Positions 36,702 to 45,377 of a stretch of DNA of 64,000 bases are shown piece by piece. Position 1 is the first letter of the stretch. Each line of letters begins with the position of its first letter. The position numbers and the translations under genes were made by a program. Source of the DNA: Microbacterium sp. CSI-V (lineage in GTDB: Bacteria > Actinomycetota > Actinomycetes > Actinomycetales > Microbacteriaceae); contig NZ_MTQM01000009.1 in assembly GCF_001984105.1 (NCBI RefSeq), positions 682,001-746,000 on the forward strand. Direction: 5' to 3'. The notes beneath the pieces were generated by a model. It had not been told where the DNA came from and ran no database searches. It saw only the letters and a program-made list of their open reading frames with translations.

Positions 36702-37921
36702 CAGGACGCGCCGCCGAGGAAGGCCTTCACCGCCGAGGCGTCCTCGAGCAGACCGTCGCCGCGGAGGATGCCGCGGAATGCGACCTGGTTGTTCTCGAAG
36801 TAGCGCTCCTCGGACCGGGCGATCTCGATCGCGCCGACCAGGCGAACGATGTACTTGGACACGTCGCCGAACACGATCGACTTCTTGCCGACGCCGTACT
36901 CCATGTTCGCGTCCGGGTACATGGCCTTGCCGAGCAGGGTGTCCGGCTGCCCGACCTGGACCGACGGCTGCCACAGGTACTCGCCCGAGCCCGATGCCTT
37001 CGCCTTGCGCAGCGAGGGCAGCGCGGCGTCCGCGACGATGAACCCCGAACGGGGCGTCGCGCGGTAGGGCGCGGCCACCGAGTAGAGCAGATCGATCACG
37101 TCGTCGAACGTCGCGGCACCGCCGACGCCGGTCGCGCCGGTCTTGCCGGCGGTCGCGGCGGTCACGATGCCCTGCGTCTCCGTGGTGCCCGCACCGATCG
37201 CGAGCTTGGCGGCGAACGAGGCGCCGACGTTCTCGGCGATCTTGCGAGCGACGAACGCCTCGATGTCGATCGCGGCGTCCTCGACGAGACGACGGGGGAC
37301 GACGATCAGCTGCGAGTGCTCGTACGCCTTGATCGACGCCTTGCCGAACGCCGGGTCGGTGCCGCCTCGGGTCGCCGACTCGGCGACGTTGGCGTTCGCC
37401 GCGCCGTGGCCGGACACGGTGGGCCACTGAAGTTCCTCGCCGGACTCGGTGACGATGATCGTCGGCCCCGCCTGAAGCACGGACGACATGTCGCGGAGCG
37501 GCTCGGCGAGCCGATCGAGGAAGGTCGTGGGGATCGTGTTGCCACCGGCCGTCGCGGTCCCCGAGGCCAGCGCTCGCTGGAACTCCTGCTGCGTGAATCC
37601 GACGCTCGCGCGGCGCTGCTGCCCGTCGGTGCTGAGCACCGACCGGAGCTCGTCGGCGAGGGCGCTGCCGCCGCGGCCCTCGGGCTCGGGGCGCGCGGCC
37701 GGCGTGGCCGCGAACGCGCGCTCCTGCTCGTACGCGCGCTCCACCTGCTCGATGCGGGCGCTGCGCTGACCGATCTCCGCGTCCACGCGGTCCCACTTCT
37801 GCTGCTCCTCGGCGGTCAGCGTCCGGGTCGCGGCGATGTCGCGGAGCGGCACCATCTCGGTCTGGAAGAGGTTCTGTCGCTCCTCGCGCAGCGTGCGCAG
37901 GGCGTCCTGAGTTTCGGGCAT
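36701..37921 (-). CDS. HK97-fold major capsid protein
   Basis: 406 aa from MPETQDALRTLREERQNLFQ (ATG 37921). An N-terminal coiled-coil delta/scaffold domain of about 110 residues (EEQQKWDRVDAEIGQRSARI) precedes the HK97 core: NTIPTTFLDRLAEPLRDMSS, VIDLLYSVAAPYRATPRSGF, GKKSIVFGDVSKYIVRLVGA. The delta domain is presumably removed by the protease encoded just upstream during maturation. Confidence 0.93.
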   Translation of the reverse strand: MPETQDALRTLREERQNLFQTEMVPLRDIAATRTLTAEEQQKWDRVDAEIGQRSARIEQVERAYEQERAFAATPAARPEPEGRGGSALADELRSVLSTDGQQRRASVGFTQQEFQRALASGTATAGGNTIPTTFLDRLAEPLRDMSSVLQAGPTIIVTESGEELQWPTVSGHGAANANVAESATRGGTDPAFGKASIKAYEHSQLIVVPRRLVEDAAIDIEAFVARKIAENVGASFAAKLAIGAGTTETQGIVTAATAGKTGATGVGGAATFDDVIDLLYSVAAPYRATPRSGFIVADAALPSLRKAKASGSGEYLWQPSVQVGQPDTLLGKAMYPDANMEYGVGKKSIVFGDVSKYIVRLVGAIEIARSEERYFENNQVAFRGILRGDGLLEDASAVKAFLGGAS

Positions 37922-37938
37922 CTGTGCTCTCTCTTTCT

Positions 37939-38640
37939 TCAGAGGGTCAGTTCGATTTCCCGGGCGCGGATCAGCGCCCGGTAGTCGGGTGTGTTGTTGG
38001 TCGGTGCCGGCTGAGGCGCATCGGCGCCCGCCCGCTCCGCGTCGAGCCGAGCTCGGACCGCGGACAGATCGAAGTTGCGGAGCATTTCCGCGGACGACGC
38101 CCAGTAGGCGGGGTCGGCGACGGGCGCGACGTCGATCAGACGCAGGCCCGTGATGCGTCGCACCAGCTGGTCGTTCTCGCCGTAGCTCCACTGCTCCCCG
38201 TCGGGCAGCACGCGGAACGCGAACGACGAATACCGGTAGTCGCCGCGCCGCGCGGACACCGCGAGATCACGGCCGTACGTGGTGTTCGGCAGATCGATCT
38301 CGTAGTCCACGCCCTCGTCCCCGAGGAACAGGCGCAGCGTGCCGGCGTCGGTGACGCCGAGCAGGTAGTCCGAGTTGTGGTTCGTGCGAGCGATGACTCG
38401 CACGTGTTCGGTGAGATCCACCCCGCCGTCCGCGGTCGGCTCGCCCAGCGCGCGCGGGTCGATCTGCTCGGTGAAGTCGCCGTACCACCAGTCGTAGAGC
38501 GTCCGCGACGACGAGTTGAACGCGATCGCGCGGCCCGTGAGGATCCCCGGCGAGTCCGACCCCTCGGGCGCCGCGCGGAACGTCACCTCGCTCGCGAACG
38601 TGCGCCGCTCCACCGTCGGCGCGCTTGCATGGTCGGTCAT
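37939..38640 (-). CDS. HK97-family prohead protease
   Basis: 233 aa. Serine protease with the herpesvirus-assemblin-like fold; candidate catalytic His in VIARTNHNSDYLLG and Ser in YRYSSFAFRVLPDG, with LRLIDVAPVADPAY completing the conserved core. Cleaves the capsid N-terminal domain. Its start overlaps the portal stop by 4 nt. Confidence 0.9.
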   Translation of the reverse strand: MTDHASAPTVERRTFASEVTFRAAPEGSDSPGILTGRAIAFNSSSRTLYDWWYGDFTEQIDPRALGEPTADGGVDLTEHVRVIARTNHNSDYLLGVTDAGTLRLFLGDEGVDYEIDLPNTTYGRDLAVSARRGDYRYSSFAFRVLPDGEQWSYGENDQLVRRITGLRLIDVAPVADPAYWASSAEMLRNFDLSAVRARLDAERAGADAPQPAPTNNTPDYRALIRAREIELTL

Positions 38641-39818
38641 ACCGCCTCCTTAGTGATTGCCGTCGAGATCGACTCCGCGAGCGATTCACTCTCCGACTTG
38701 GTCGTGCTGTACCACTGCTGCCACTCCTCGATCTGCTGATCGGTGAGCGGTGCCCGATCCTCGAGCGCGCGCGCCTCGGCGAGCGTGAGGGTGCCGTTCC
38801 GCAGCTGCTCCGTCGTGTTGCGGGTCCGATCGAGCAGGTTCGGGCGGGTGAGTGCGTCCATCGCAAGCTTCACGAACTGCCCGTCGGGCAAGAGCTCGTT
38901 GATCGCGCCCTCGTACCGGGTCACGTGCGGCAGCATCTTGCGCACGTTGAACCGCTCGGCATCCGCCTCCCGGTTGCCGTACGTCCGCGAGTTGCCCGCC
39001 TCGCCGCCGATATCCTCGGGCGGCACCCGGAAGATCACGCCGATGATCGTCGCGTTCGCCTTGATCGTGGCGAGGAACTGCGCCTCGGCCGGGTCGATTG
39101 ACAGCTTCTTGTAATCCCAGTCGCCCGGGACGGTGACCAGGCCGCCGTCCTGCACGGACTCGAGGAACAGCCGCTTGGCCTCCCGCGCCGTCTCCTCCGA
39201 CAGCCGGGCCGTCTTCGACGAGAGCAGCGCCGTCGGCGTCGCCCCCGATTCGAAGTAGCGGCGTCCGAACTCGGCCGCGTAGTGCCCGAGCTCGAAGTCG
39301 CGCGCGAACTGCCGGATCGGAGACAGCCCCTTGATCGACCCCGGCTCGATGAACTCGCGCACGTGGATGATCCGGCCACCCTGCGAGTACGGCCGCTCGA
39401 GCTCGCCCTGCCCGGCGATCCGGTAGCGAGGACCGTCGCCGGTCTTGATCGGCTCGACGCTGTCGGGATGCAGCCAGCCCACACCGAGGACGCGCGCACC
39501 GTTCGACACGACATAGCCATACGCGTTGCCGCGCAGTTGCAGACTCGTCGAATACTGGTAACGCCACTCCACAGGGGACAGCCCGGGGGCCGGGCGCAGC
39601 ATCCAGTCGGGCGTGGCGACACGGCGACGTGATGTCGGCGTGGACTCGTACACGTGCTGAGGGAGACACGAGAACGTGTCGGCGACCAGCGATACCGCCG
39701 CGTACACCGCGGCGAGTTGCAGGGCCTTCGTCCGACCGCCCGAGAACCGCACTGGTCCGCTGCCGTACACGTCCTCCCAGCCGATTTCGCGCTTCTCCGC
39801 GCGGACGAACGCGCTCAT
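38637..39818 (-). CDS. HK97-family portal protein
   Basis: 393 aa. Portal fold with AVYAAVSLVADTFSCLPQHV, LQLRGNAYGYVV, IIHVREFIEPGSIKGLSPIR and the clip/stem region IIGVIFRVPPEDIGGEAGNS typical of the HK97 family. Twelve copies form the DNA-entry vertex. Located between terminase and protease as expected. Confidence 0.93.
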   Translation of the reverse strand: MSAFVRAEKREIGWEDVYGSGPVRFSGGRTKALQLAAVYAAVSLVADTFSCLPQHVYESTPTSRRRVATPDWMLRPAPGLSPVEWRYQYSTSLQLRGNAYGYVVSNGARVLGVGWLHPDSVEPIKTGDGPRYRIAGQGELERPYSQGGRIIHVREFIEPGSIKGLSPIRQFARDFELGHYAAEFGRRYFESGATPTALLSSKTARLSEETAREAKRLFLESVQDGGLVTVPGDWDYKKLSIDPAEAQFLATIKANATIIGVIFRVPPEDIGGEAGNSRTYGNREADAERFNVRKMLPHVTRYEGAINELLPDGQFVKLAMDALTRPNLLDRTRNTTEQLRNGTLTLAEARALEDRAPLTDQQIEEWQQWYSTTKSESESLAESISTAITKEAV

Positions 39819-39988
39819 CGGCGCCCGCCCTTCAGGGGTCGATCACGGCCCGCGAGTGCACGGGCGATGCTCCACGCGATCAGCAGCACGCCGGCCACGA
39901 TCAGCGCCAGCGGCCACCCCAGCCACAGCCCCACACCCGCGACGATCGCTAGCATGCCGACGATCTCCGTCAGATCAGTAAGGGTCAT
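39815..39988 (-). CDS. small two-TM membrane protein
   Basis: 57 aa from the ATG at 39988 (GGAGGA upstream; an ATG at 40003 is an alternative). Two adjacent hydrophobic helices (VGMLAIVAGVGLWLG, LALIVAGVLLIAWSI) and a basic C-terminus. Sits between terminase and portal with overlaps at both ends. Function unknown; such proteins occur at this place in several actinophages. Confidence 0.65.
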   Translation of the reverse strand: MTLTDLTEIVGMLAIVAGVGLWLGWPLALIVAGVLLIAWSIARALAGRDRPLKGGRR

Positions 39989-39999
39989 GCGTCCTCCGT

Positions 40000-41517
40000 T
40001 CATCCGCCCGCGCTCCCTCGGAGCCCCGCGAGCGGGTCGTATGCGAGCTCGGGCAGCAGTTCGGCGAGCATCTGCCGCGCGTAGGTCACCGCCACCAGCG
40101 CCGAAACTGGTCGCATCGACCGGCCTCGGATCCACTTCCACCCGGCATCCGTGGCTTTCGTAGACGCCGTCTTCAGCGCCTCCGTCAGTTCCTCTTGCCC
40201 CAGGTGCACGACCTCGTGATTCAGGACCGCGTTCAGCAGGCCCGGGCCGGCGATCGCGATGTTCGCCGCGGTCATCACCCGCGCGTCGATACCGGCCTCG
40301 AGCAGCGCCGGCAGCAGGAACCCGGCCGCCCGATGTTCGAGGTACACGGGGCCGTCGACCTCGCGCACCAGATCGACGATCCCCGGCGTCCCGTCCTCGC
40401 CGAGCGTCGGGTCGCCGTCGATGATCCAGTCGGTGCCGGGCGCGTCGGCGAGCACCTCGATGTGCATCTTCCCGTCGCCGCGGACCCCCGCGACGGCTAT
40501 CGACGCCCACGCCGACTCGGGGGCGACGTCGATCACGTACACGACTTCGTCGCGCGCGATCTCCGACCCCGGGTCGATGACCCGTTCGTCCTCCCACCGC
40601 TCCCGCGGGATCTTCCACGCGACTTCCAGATCGTCTTGCCACCAGTTCAGGAACGGCCGCAGGAACCCGCCCTGCATCGATTCCCGGAACGCGGCGATCT
40701 TCGTCTGATTCGTCGTGTAGCCGAGCGCCGGCATGCACGACCACCACGTGAGCGGGTCGTCCGGGTCAGCCTTCGGAGCCGCGGAGTATTCGACGTAGAG
40801 CGACCGCATCCGCTGCGCGTTCAGCAGCGACGGATCCGCCCGCAGCAATTCGACGCGGGCTCGCCCCGCCTCGACTTTCTTCCACAGGAACGGCGACTTG
40901 ACCTTGTTGTAGCCGACAGTCGAGATCCACAGCGATTGCGCGTCATCGACGGCCGTCGTCGCCGGCATCAGCGCCGCCTCGAGCCGGTCGTCCTTCTGCG
41001 CGAAAATCTCGTCGCCGATCGTCAGCCCGAGCGTGCCACCGTGACCGGCGTCCTCCGTCGGCGCGTCGATCGCCCATTTCGAGCCGTTGCGGAACCGCAT
41101 CGACTCCGAACCATTCGACAGGTGCAACGTGTTGCCCCGCCGGTTCGGCCGCAGCTGCGACTTGAACACCGACCCCGCAATGCGGTGATGGTGCTCCTCC
41201 TCGAGTTTCTCGAGCGCCTTGTCCCGCGTCTGCGCGATGTACAGCAGGTACTGCCGCTCGGGCCACATCAGCATCCGGTGAATCCCCCACGGGATCACCA
41301 GCGACGACTTCCCCGACTGACGGGGAACGATAATGACGATCTCCGAGTACCACAGCAGCCCCGTCGCCGGGTCAATCTCGAACGCCGTCTCGAGGATCTC
41401 CCGCTGCCACGGCATCGGCTCCCACCCGAGCAACCGCATGCACCCGATCACCTCAGACGCGATCGTGGCCCGCGCCGGGTTACGAGGAGTGGCCCACCTC
41501 GGGACCGTCTCCGTCAT
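40000..41517 (-). CDS. terminase large subunit
   Basis: 505 aa from the ATG at 41517 (an ATG at 41529 is possible). ATPase Walker A VPRQSGKSSLV and Walker B LTIGDEIFAQ; nuclease-domain acidic motif VVYVIDVAPESAWASIAVAG. DNA-packaging motor that cleaves the concatemer. The start lies within the last codons of the small-subunit gene. Confidence 0.93.
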   Translation of the reverse strand: MTETVPRWATPRNPARATIASEVIGCMRLLGWEPMPWQREILETAFEIDPATGLLWYSEIVIIVPRQSGKSSLVIPWGIHRMLMWPERQYLLYIAQTRDKALEKLEEEHHHRIAGSVFKSQLRPNRRGNTLHLSNGSESMRFRNGSKWAIDAPTEDAGHGGTLGLTIGDEIFAQKDDRLEAALMPATTAVDDAQSLWISTVGYNKVKSPFLWKKVEAGRARVELLRADPSLLNAQRMRSLYVEYSAAPKADPDDPLTWWSCMPALGYTTNQTKIAAFRESMQGGFLRPFLNWWQDDLEVAWKIPRERWEDERVIDPGSEIARDEVVYVIDVAPESAWASIAVAGVRGDGKMHIEVLADAPGTDWIIDGDPTLGEDGTPGIVDLVREVDGPVYLEHRAAGFLLPALLEAGIDARVMTAANIAIAGPGLLNAVLNHEVVHLGQEELTEALKTASTKATDAGWKWIRGRSMRPVSALVAVTYARQMLAELLPELAYDPLAGLRGSAGG

Positions 41518-42184
41518 CCCGGCCGGCATTCCGGATCGCTTCCACGATGTCGGCACTCGAACCCCCCTCGTCACCCGTGAGATCGGCGAGCACCTTGCGC
41601 AGCGCCTCCACGGTCGACGCGAAGTAGCGGGCATTCTTCGGATCGTCGAGCGCCCGCGCCCCGCGGAACACGAGCTCGTGCCGCAGACGCGTCGCCTTGT
41701 CGTTCGCCTCGGGCAGCGCCTCCCGCGCGGCCCGCTCGATCGCGGCATCCGCCTCGAGCAGATCGAGTAGCTCGAGCGGCCCCAGCGAATCCCGGTGCAC
41801 CCACCCCGCCTCACGGATCGCCGACGCCGCGACGATCGCCGCCGTCGCCGAATCGCCCCGCGCGTCCCACAGCGCCTCGTCGATCAGCTGCGCAAGCTCG
41901 TCGCCGAGATCCGGTCGACGCGCCGACAACGCCTCACGCACACGATCGTCGAAGTCGGGCGCCCCGACGGTCACGACGACCGCACCTGTATGGCGCTTTC
42001 CCCGTGTAGGGCGCGCCCTCACCACCGGCTCGGGCGCCACATCGGCGACCACCTCGCCGCCGGCCTCAGCACGCTTCCGCGCCCGGTACGCAGCCTGGTC
42101 ATCCGCCTTCCACTTCTTGCACGCCGCACAGCCGCAACCCGCGCGATACCGCGCTCGCGTGCCGTGCTCGGGGGTCTTCGTCAC
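41480..42184 (-). CDS. terminase small subunit-like protein with N-terminal zinc motif
   Basis: 234 aa from a GTG at 42184, chosen because GGAGGAGG lies eight nt upstream; a GTG at 42238 would add 18 residues. N-terminal HGTRARYRAGCGCAACKKWK, a His-Cys motif seen in many small actinophage DNA-binding proteins, then a basic region and a helical C-terminal domain (ALSARRPDLGDELAQLIDEA, LLDLLEADAAIERAAREALP). Position and helical composition indicate the DNA-recognition subunit. Confidence 0.75.
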   Translation of the reverse strand: MTKTPEHGTRARYRAGCGCAACKKWKADDQAAYRARKRAEAGGEVVADVAPEPVVRARPTRGKRHTGAVVVTVGAPDFDDRVREALSARRPDLGDELAQLIDEALWDARGDSATAAIVAASAIREAGWVHRDSLGPLELLDLLEADAAIERAAREALPEANDKATRLRHELVFRGARALDDPKNARYFASTVEALRKVLADLTGDEGGSSADIVEAIRNAGRDDGDGPEVGHSS

Positions 42185-42463
42185 CAACGCGACCTCCTCC
42201 GCTGTGCGCCCCGCTGACGCGACGGCCGCGGGCGACACATCGGAGCGCGTGACGGCCCGAGTTGTGCCCGCTCACACCCCCGCCCGCGCCCTACACGCCC
42301 TACACGCACAGCCGAACGAACCGGGGAGAGGGATTTATGGGCGGCGCGCGGGTCGGGAAGGGTGGGGGCGGGTGCAAAAAATCGTGGTGAACCCCGCGGG
42401 GTGGGCGGGGGCGGGGCGGCTTCCGCCGTGCCGCGCGACGCCTCACCCACCCCGCGATCGTTC
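42185..42463. other. non-coding gap between HNH and terS, candidate cos region
   Basis: 279 bp without a supported gene in an otherwise overlapped operon. It has G-rich runs, an A6 tract and the palindrome CCCCGCGGGG (42392-42401). In HK97-like phages cos lies between the HNH gene at one genome end and terS at the other, exactly this interval. The cut site cannot be read directly. Confidence 0.45.
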
Positions 42464-42832
42464 TCAGTCGTTCGTGTTGCCGCGTTTGCCAACGTTCGCC
42501 CAACGCGACGAGCGTGTGCCGCGCCGCGTCCGGGGCGCCCGGTCCCGCCTACCCGAGTTGCACCCATAGTGCGCCGGCCTCAGGTTCGACGGATCCCACG
42601 TTCCCCCCTTCGACGCGGGCAGCACGTGATCCAGCGACGGACCCCACGGATGCCAGCGCCTCAGCCCGTAGATGACCGGGCGTCGACACAGCCAGCAGAT
42701 CGAACCGGGCGGGCACACCAGGGCCAGCAGGCCCGCGTACTCCGTCGCGCTCAGCTTGTCCGCGTGGTGAGGCACGAGCACCCCCCGCCCCCGGTCTCTT
42801 TGTCGCGCCCCCGGTGTATCGTCGCGCGACAT
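42464..42832 (-). CDS. HNH endonuclease adjacent to terminase
   Basis: Up to 122 aa from the ATG at 42832; a downstream GTG near 42784 is also plausible because a rightward gene begins at 42831. Zinc pairs CPPG...CWLC and C in HYGC, with the HNH core SLDHVLPASKGGTWDPSNLR. HNH proteins next to terminase act with it in cos cleavage and packaging in HK97-like phages (established for the group). Confidence 0.85.
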   Translation of the reverse strand: MSRDDTPGARQRDRGRGVLVPHHADKLSATEYAGLLALVCPPGSICWLCRRPVIYGLRRWHPWGPSLDHVLPASKGGTWDPSNLRPAHYGCNSGRRDRAPRTRRGTRSSRWANVGKRGNTND

Positions 42833-43046
42833 GGAACCACGACGAGGCGCGACGCATGACCGCGTCAGTGAGCACACCGAGCTCGTCTATCTGCGCGCCG
42901 GGTCCGATCCCCCGTGGGAGCGGCCACACCGTGACGGCGTCGACATCACCGACCGGCCCGAGCTCTGGACGCCCTATCAGCGCACCCGTCGCGAGACGTT
43001 CGAGGCCCGCGTCGCCGAGTACCAGCGACGCGGGCTCCTCCCGTGA
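42831..43046 (+). CDS. lone rightward 71-aa protein, probable moron
   Basis: MEPRRGATHDRVSEHTELVY... with WTPYQRTRRETFEARVAEYQ at the C-terminus; composition is protein-like rather than shadow-like. It is the only rightward gene within the late leftward operon, facing the fiber gene. A TATCGT box (42817-42822) stands 8 nt before the ATG, identical in sequence and spacing to the promoter of the gene at 27254. Function unknown. Confidence 0.6.
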   Translation: MEPRRGATHDRVSEHTELVYLRAGSDPPWERPHRDGVDITDRPELWTPYQRTRRETFEARVAEYQRRGLLP

Positions 43047-43053
43047 TGTGCGC

Positions 43054-44775
43054 TCAGGCGAGCGCGGGTCGGCGAGCGTCGCCGATGTGCATGCGCCAGA
43101 CGTCCGTTGTTCCGACCATCGTCGTCTGAATGACCCCGATCCGGTACTGCGTGCAGGCCGCTGACGGCGTGTAGCTCATCGTCTGCTGCGTCCACGAGAA
43201 CGACGTCGACAGGGTCGTCCCGACCACGAGGGATCCGAGCGCCGTCCCGTACGAGTCGTACTCGAGCGCGCACACCGCCGAGCCTCCCCCGCTCGTGCGG
43301 TTCTGCTGCATCAGCGCCGAGATCACCTGAGGCGCCCCCGGCGACCGCACCGTGATGAAGTCACCATGCAGCGCCCGGAGCGTGGCGGTGCCGTCGTTCG
43401 TGAGACGCAGAGCCCGCTTCGCCGTCATACCCGACGGCGGGGTCAGGTTGGCCGGCTTGCTGTACGTGTTCGCGCCCGAGTTTCCCGTGATCGACAGGAA
43501 CCGCGCGTCGGTCGCCGTGTACCCCGGATCCGACAGCGGATTGAAGGTCGGGAACCCCTTCGACGCCGGGACAACCGGGATACCGAGCGCCACGCACTTG
43601 TCCAGGAACTCGATCAGCTGCGACAGCAGGATGCTCCCGGTCTCGCCGTTCGTCTTGTGCGTGAAGATCGTGAACACGATCGGCTCACGCGCCACCCGAT
43701 CGAGGAACGCCAGCCCACGCGGCTGAAGGCTCGCCGAGTCGTTTGACCACGAATAGCGGCCGTGGAGGAACGCGCCCCGGTCGTCGAGCCACTCGACATA
43801 CGGGCTCCCCGTACCCGCGAACACTCGGTCGTATCGGAGGTATGCGAGCCGGTCAGTCGCCGCGTTCGTCAGGTTGTAGGGGTAGACCCACGTCGTAGCC
43901 GGGGCTCCCGTCAGCGCGACGATCGCGGCCTGCGCGTCATCGAACTCGCCCGCACGCAGCGCGTCCGTCGCGAGAGCCGTCATGTCCTGGTGCGTCTGCC
44001 CGTGGTTCGCGATCTCGTGGCCGCGGTTGTACAGGTCGAGCACCTGCGCCGCCGTCATGCGGCCACCGCCCCCGAACGTGGACGGGTTCACGGCGAACGT
44101 CGCCCGGAACCCGCGCGCCTCGAGCAGCGGGGCGACATCGGTGTAGTGGTCCGCCCAGTTGTCATCGAAGATCAGCACGACCGCGCCGCGTGCGGACACC
44201 ATGCTCGCGCGCAGCGCCGACGCGGTCTTAGCCCCCGACGAGATCACCGGGGCGAGCGTGGTGTCGACGACGACGCCAGGCAGGCCCTGATCGCCCTTGT
44301 CGCCCTTGTCTCCGGTGTCGCCCTTCGTCCCCTTCAGGATGATGGTGTTCGGTGCGGGCGCCGTCAGCGGGGCGACCTCCGTCAGATCGACGACAGCCCC
44401 GCGCGGGAGCTCGAAGCTCCACGCCTGCGCCGGGACCGAGTCACCGTCGATCGTCCGCAGGTTGAAACTCACCGTCCACTGAAGACCGGTCGGGTTCGTC
44501 GCAGGGTCGTCCGTCGCCAGCAGCGACACCAGACGAGATCCGTTCTGCGTCAGGTATCCCTCGTCGTCCAGCGCGACCGTGATCGGCCGCGGGTGCACCG
44601 TCGCCGGGTCCGGGGCGGCCGTCACGACACGCAGGGCGGACGCCGACATGTTGAACGTCACCGTCCCCGTCAGCGGCACGACGTCGGGCACGTCGCCCGC
44701 GTCGCTCGAGTCCGCCACGCCGGCCACGTAACGCGCCTTCACACGCCCGTAGCCGAGCGGAGCCAGATCGGCCAT
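43054..44775 (-). CDS. tail fiber with collagen-like repeats and polysaccharide deacetylase (NodB) domain
   Basis: 573 aa. N-terminal tail-attachment part (MADLAPLGYGRVKARYVAGV), beta-rich segment, a short collagen-like GTKGDTGDKGDKGDQGLPG at about 149-167, then a carbohydrate esterase 4 domain: motif 1 LIFDDNWADHYTDVAP, motif 2 GHEIANHGQTHQDM (metal His pair), and a C-terminal beta-sandwich (ALRLTNDGTATLRALHGDFI). Predicted to bind and deacetylate host surface polysaccharide or peptidoglycan during adsorption. Confidence 0.88.
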   Translation of the reverse strand: MADLAPLGYGRVKARYVAGVADSSDAGDVPDVVPLTGTVTFNMSASALRVVTAAPDPATVHPRPITVALDDEGYLTQNGSRLVSLLATDDPATNPTGLQWTVSFNLRTIDGDSVPAQAWSFELPRGAVVDLTEVAPLTAPAPNTIILKGTKGDTGDKGDKGDQGLPGVVVDTTLAPVISSGAKTASALRASMVSARGAVVLIFDDNWADHYTDVAPLLEARGFRATFAVNPSTFGGGGRMTAAQVLDLYNRGHEIANHGQTHQDMTALATDALRAGEFDDAQAAIVALTGAPATTWVYPYNLTNAATDRLAYLRYDRVFAGTGSPYVEWLDDRGAFLHGRYSWSNDSASLQPRGLAFLDRVAREPIVFTIFTHKTNGETGSILLSQLIEFLDKCVALGIPVVPASKGFPTFNPLSDPGYTATDARFLSITGNSGANTYSKPANLTPPSGMTAKRALRLTNDGTATLRALHGDFITVRSPGAPQVISALMQQNRTSGGGSAVCALEYDSYGTALGSLVVGTTLSTSFSWTQQTMSYTPSAACTQYRIGVIQTTMVGTTDVWRMHIGDARRPALA

Positions 44776-44795
44776 GTCCTACCCCCCTCGGGTCT

Positions 44796-44978
44796 TCAGA
44801 ACTCGATGCGGCCCCCACGGGCCTGAGCGCGACGAGCACGCTCGATGCCAGACACCGCCACCTCGGGCGGATCGGCCTGCTGCACTACCAGTGCCTCTAC
44901 CGGCGGCATCATGTGCGGCTGATCCGGGATCACCGCGAAACCCACGATCGCCGCGGCCGTGCCGCGTGACAGGCTCAC
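44796..44978 (-). CDS. small protein upstream of the fiber gene
   Basis: 60 aa from a GTG at 44978 that overlaps the upstream stop (GTGA). VSLSRGTAAAIVGFAVIPDQ, then PVEALVVQQADPPEVAVSGI. Unrecognised; coupled to both neighbours, so part of the late operon, possibly a fiber assembly factor (inference from position). Confidence 0.55.
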   Translation of the reverse strand: MSLSRGTAAAIVGFAVIPDQPHMMPPVEALVVQQADPPEVAVSGIERARRAQARGGRIEF

Positions 44979-45214
44979 GACAGCTGCGCGATCCGCCGCC
45001 CCGCGTACGCCGAACCGGCGATGCACGGAGCGAACGCGTCGACCTCGGCCGCCAGCAGCGGCACCACCGAGAACACGACGTCGAACGACAGGCCGCGCGC
45101 CTCCTCGATCCTCCGGAGGTGCGACGCCTTCCCCACGACGTCGGGCGCCAGCACCAGGCGAACCGCCGCCTCGAGCGCGCCCCGATCGAGCGAGTCCCGG
45201 CGCGGGTCGTACAC
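44975..45214 (-). CDS. small late-operon protein, start uncertain
   Basis: 79 aa from the first canonical start, GTG at 45214 (MYDPRRDSLDRGALEAAVRL). Coding-like sequence in the same frame continues upstream for about 160 nt (RSIEASPATFAREKDPADAA, PNAGLTVAVYDPRRD) up to a TGA that overlaps the end of the holin-like gene, but contains no ATG, GTG or TTG. Either translation starts at a rare codon, or the product is a frameshift extension of the upstream gene. Function unknown. Confidence 0.55.
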   Translation of the reverse strand: MYDPRRDSLDRGALEAAVRLVLAPDVVGKASHLRRIEEARGLSFDVVFSVVPLLAAEVDAFAPCIAGSAYAGRRIAQLS

Positions 45215-45377
45215 GGCGACCGTGAGACCCGCATTCGGGGCCGCGTCGGCGGGATCCTTCTCCCGGGCGAACGTCGCCGGGGACGCCTCGATCGACCGGG
45301 CCGCGTCCGCCTGCTCGGCCGCGCGGGACTCGGCGACCGTTGCGAGACGGTCTTGGTCGACCGCCCCCCCCGTCGGG

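Noticed and set aside
36668..37984. 438-codon rightward frame across the capsid gene
   Set aside because: Antisense shadow of the HK97-fold capsid protein.
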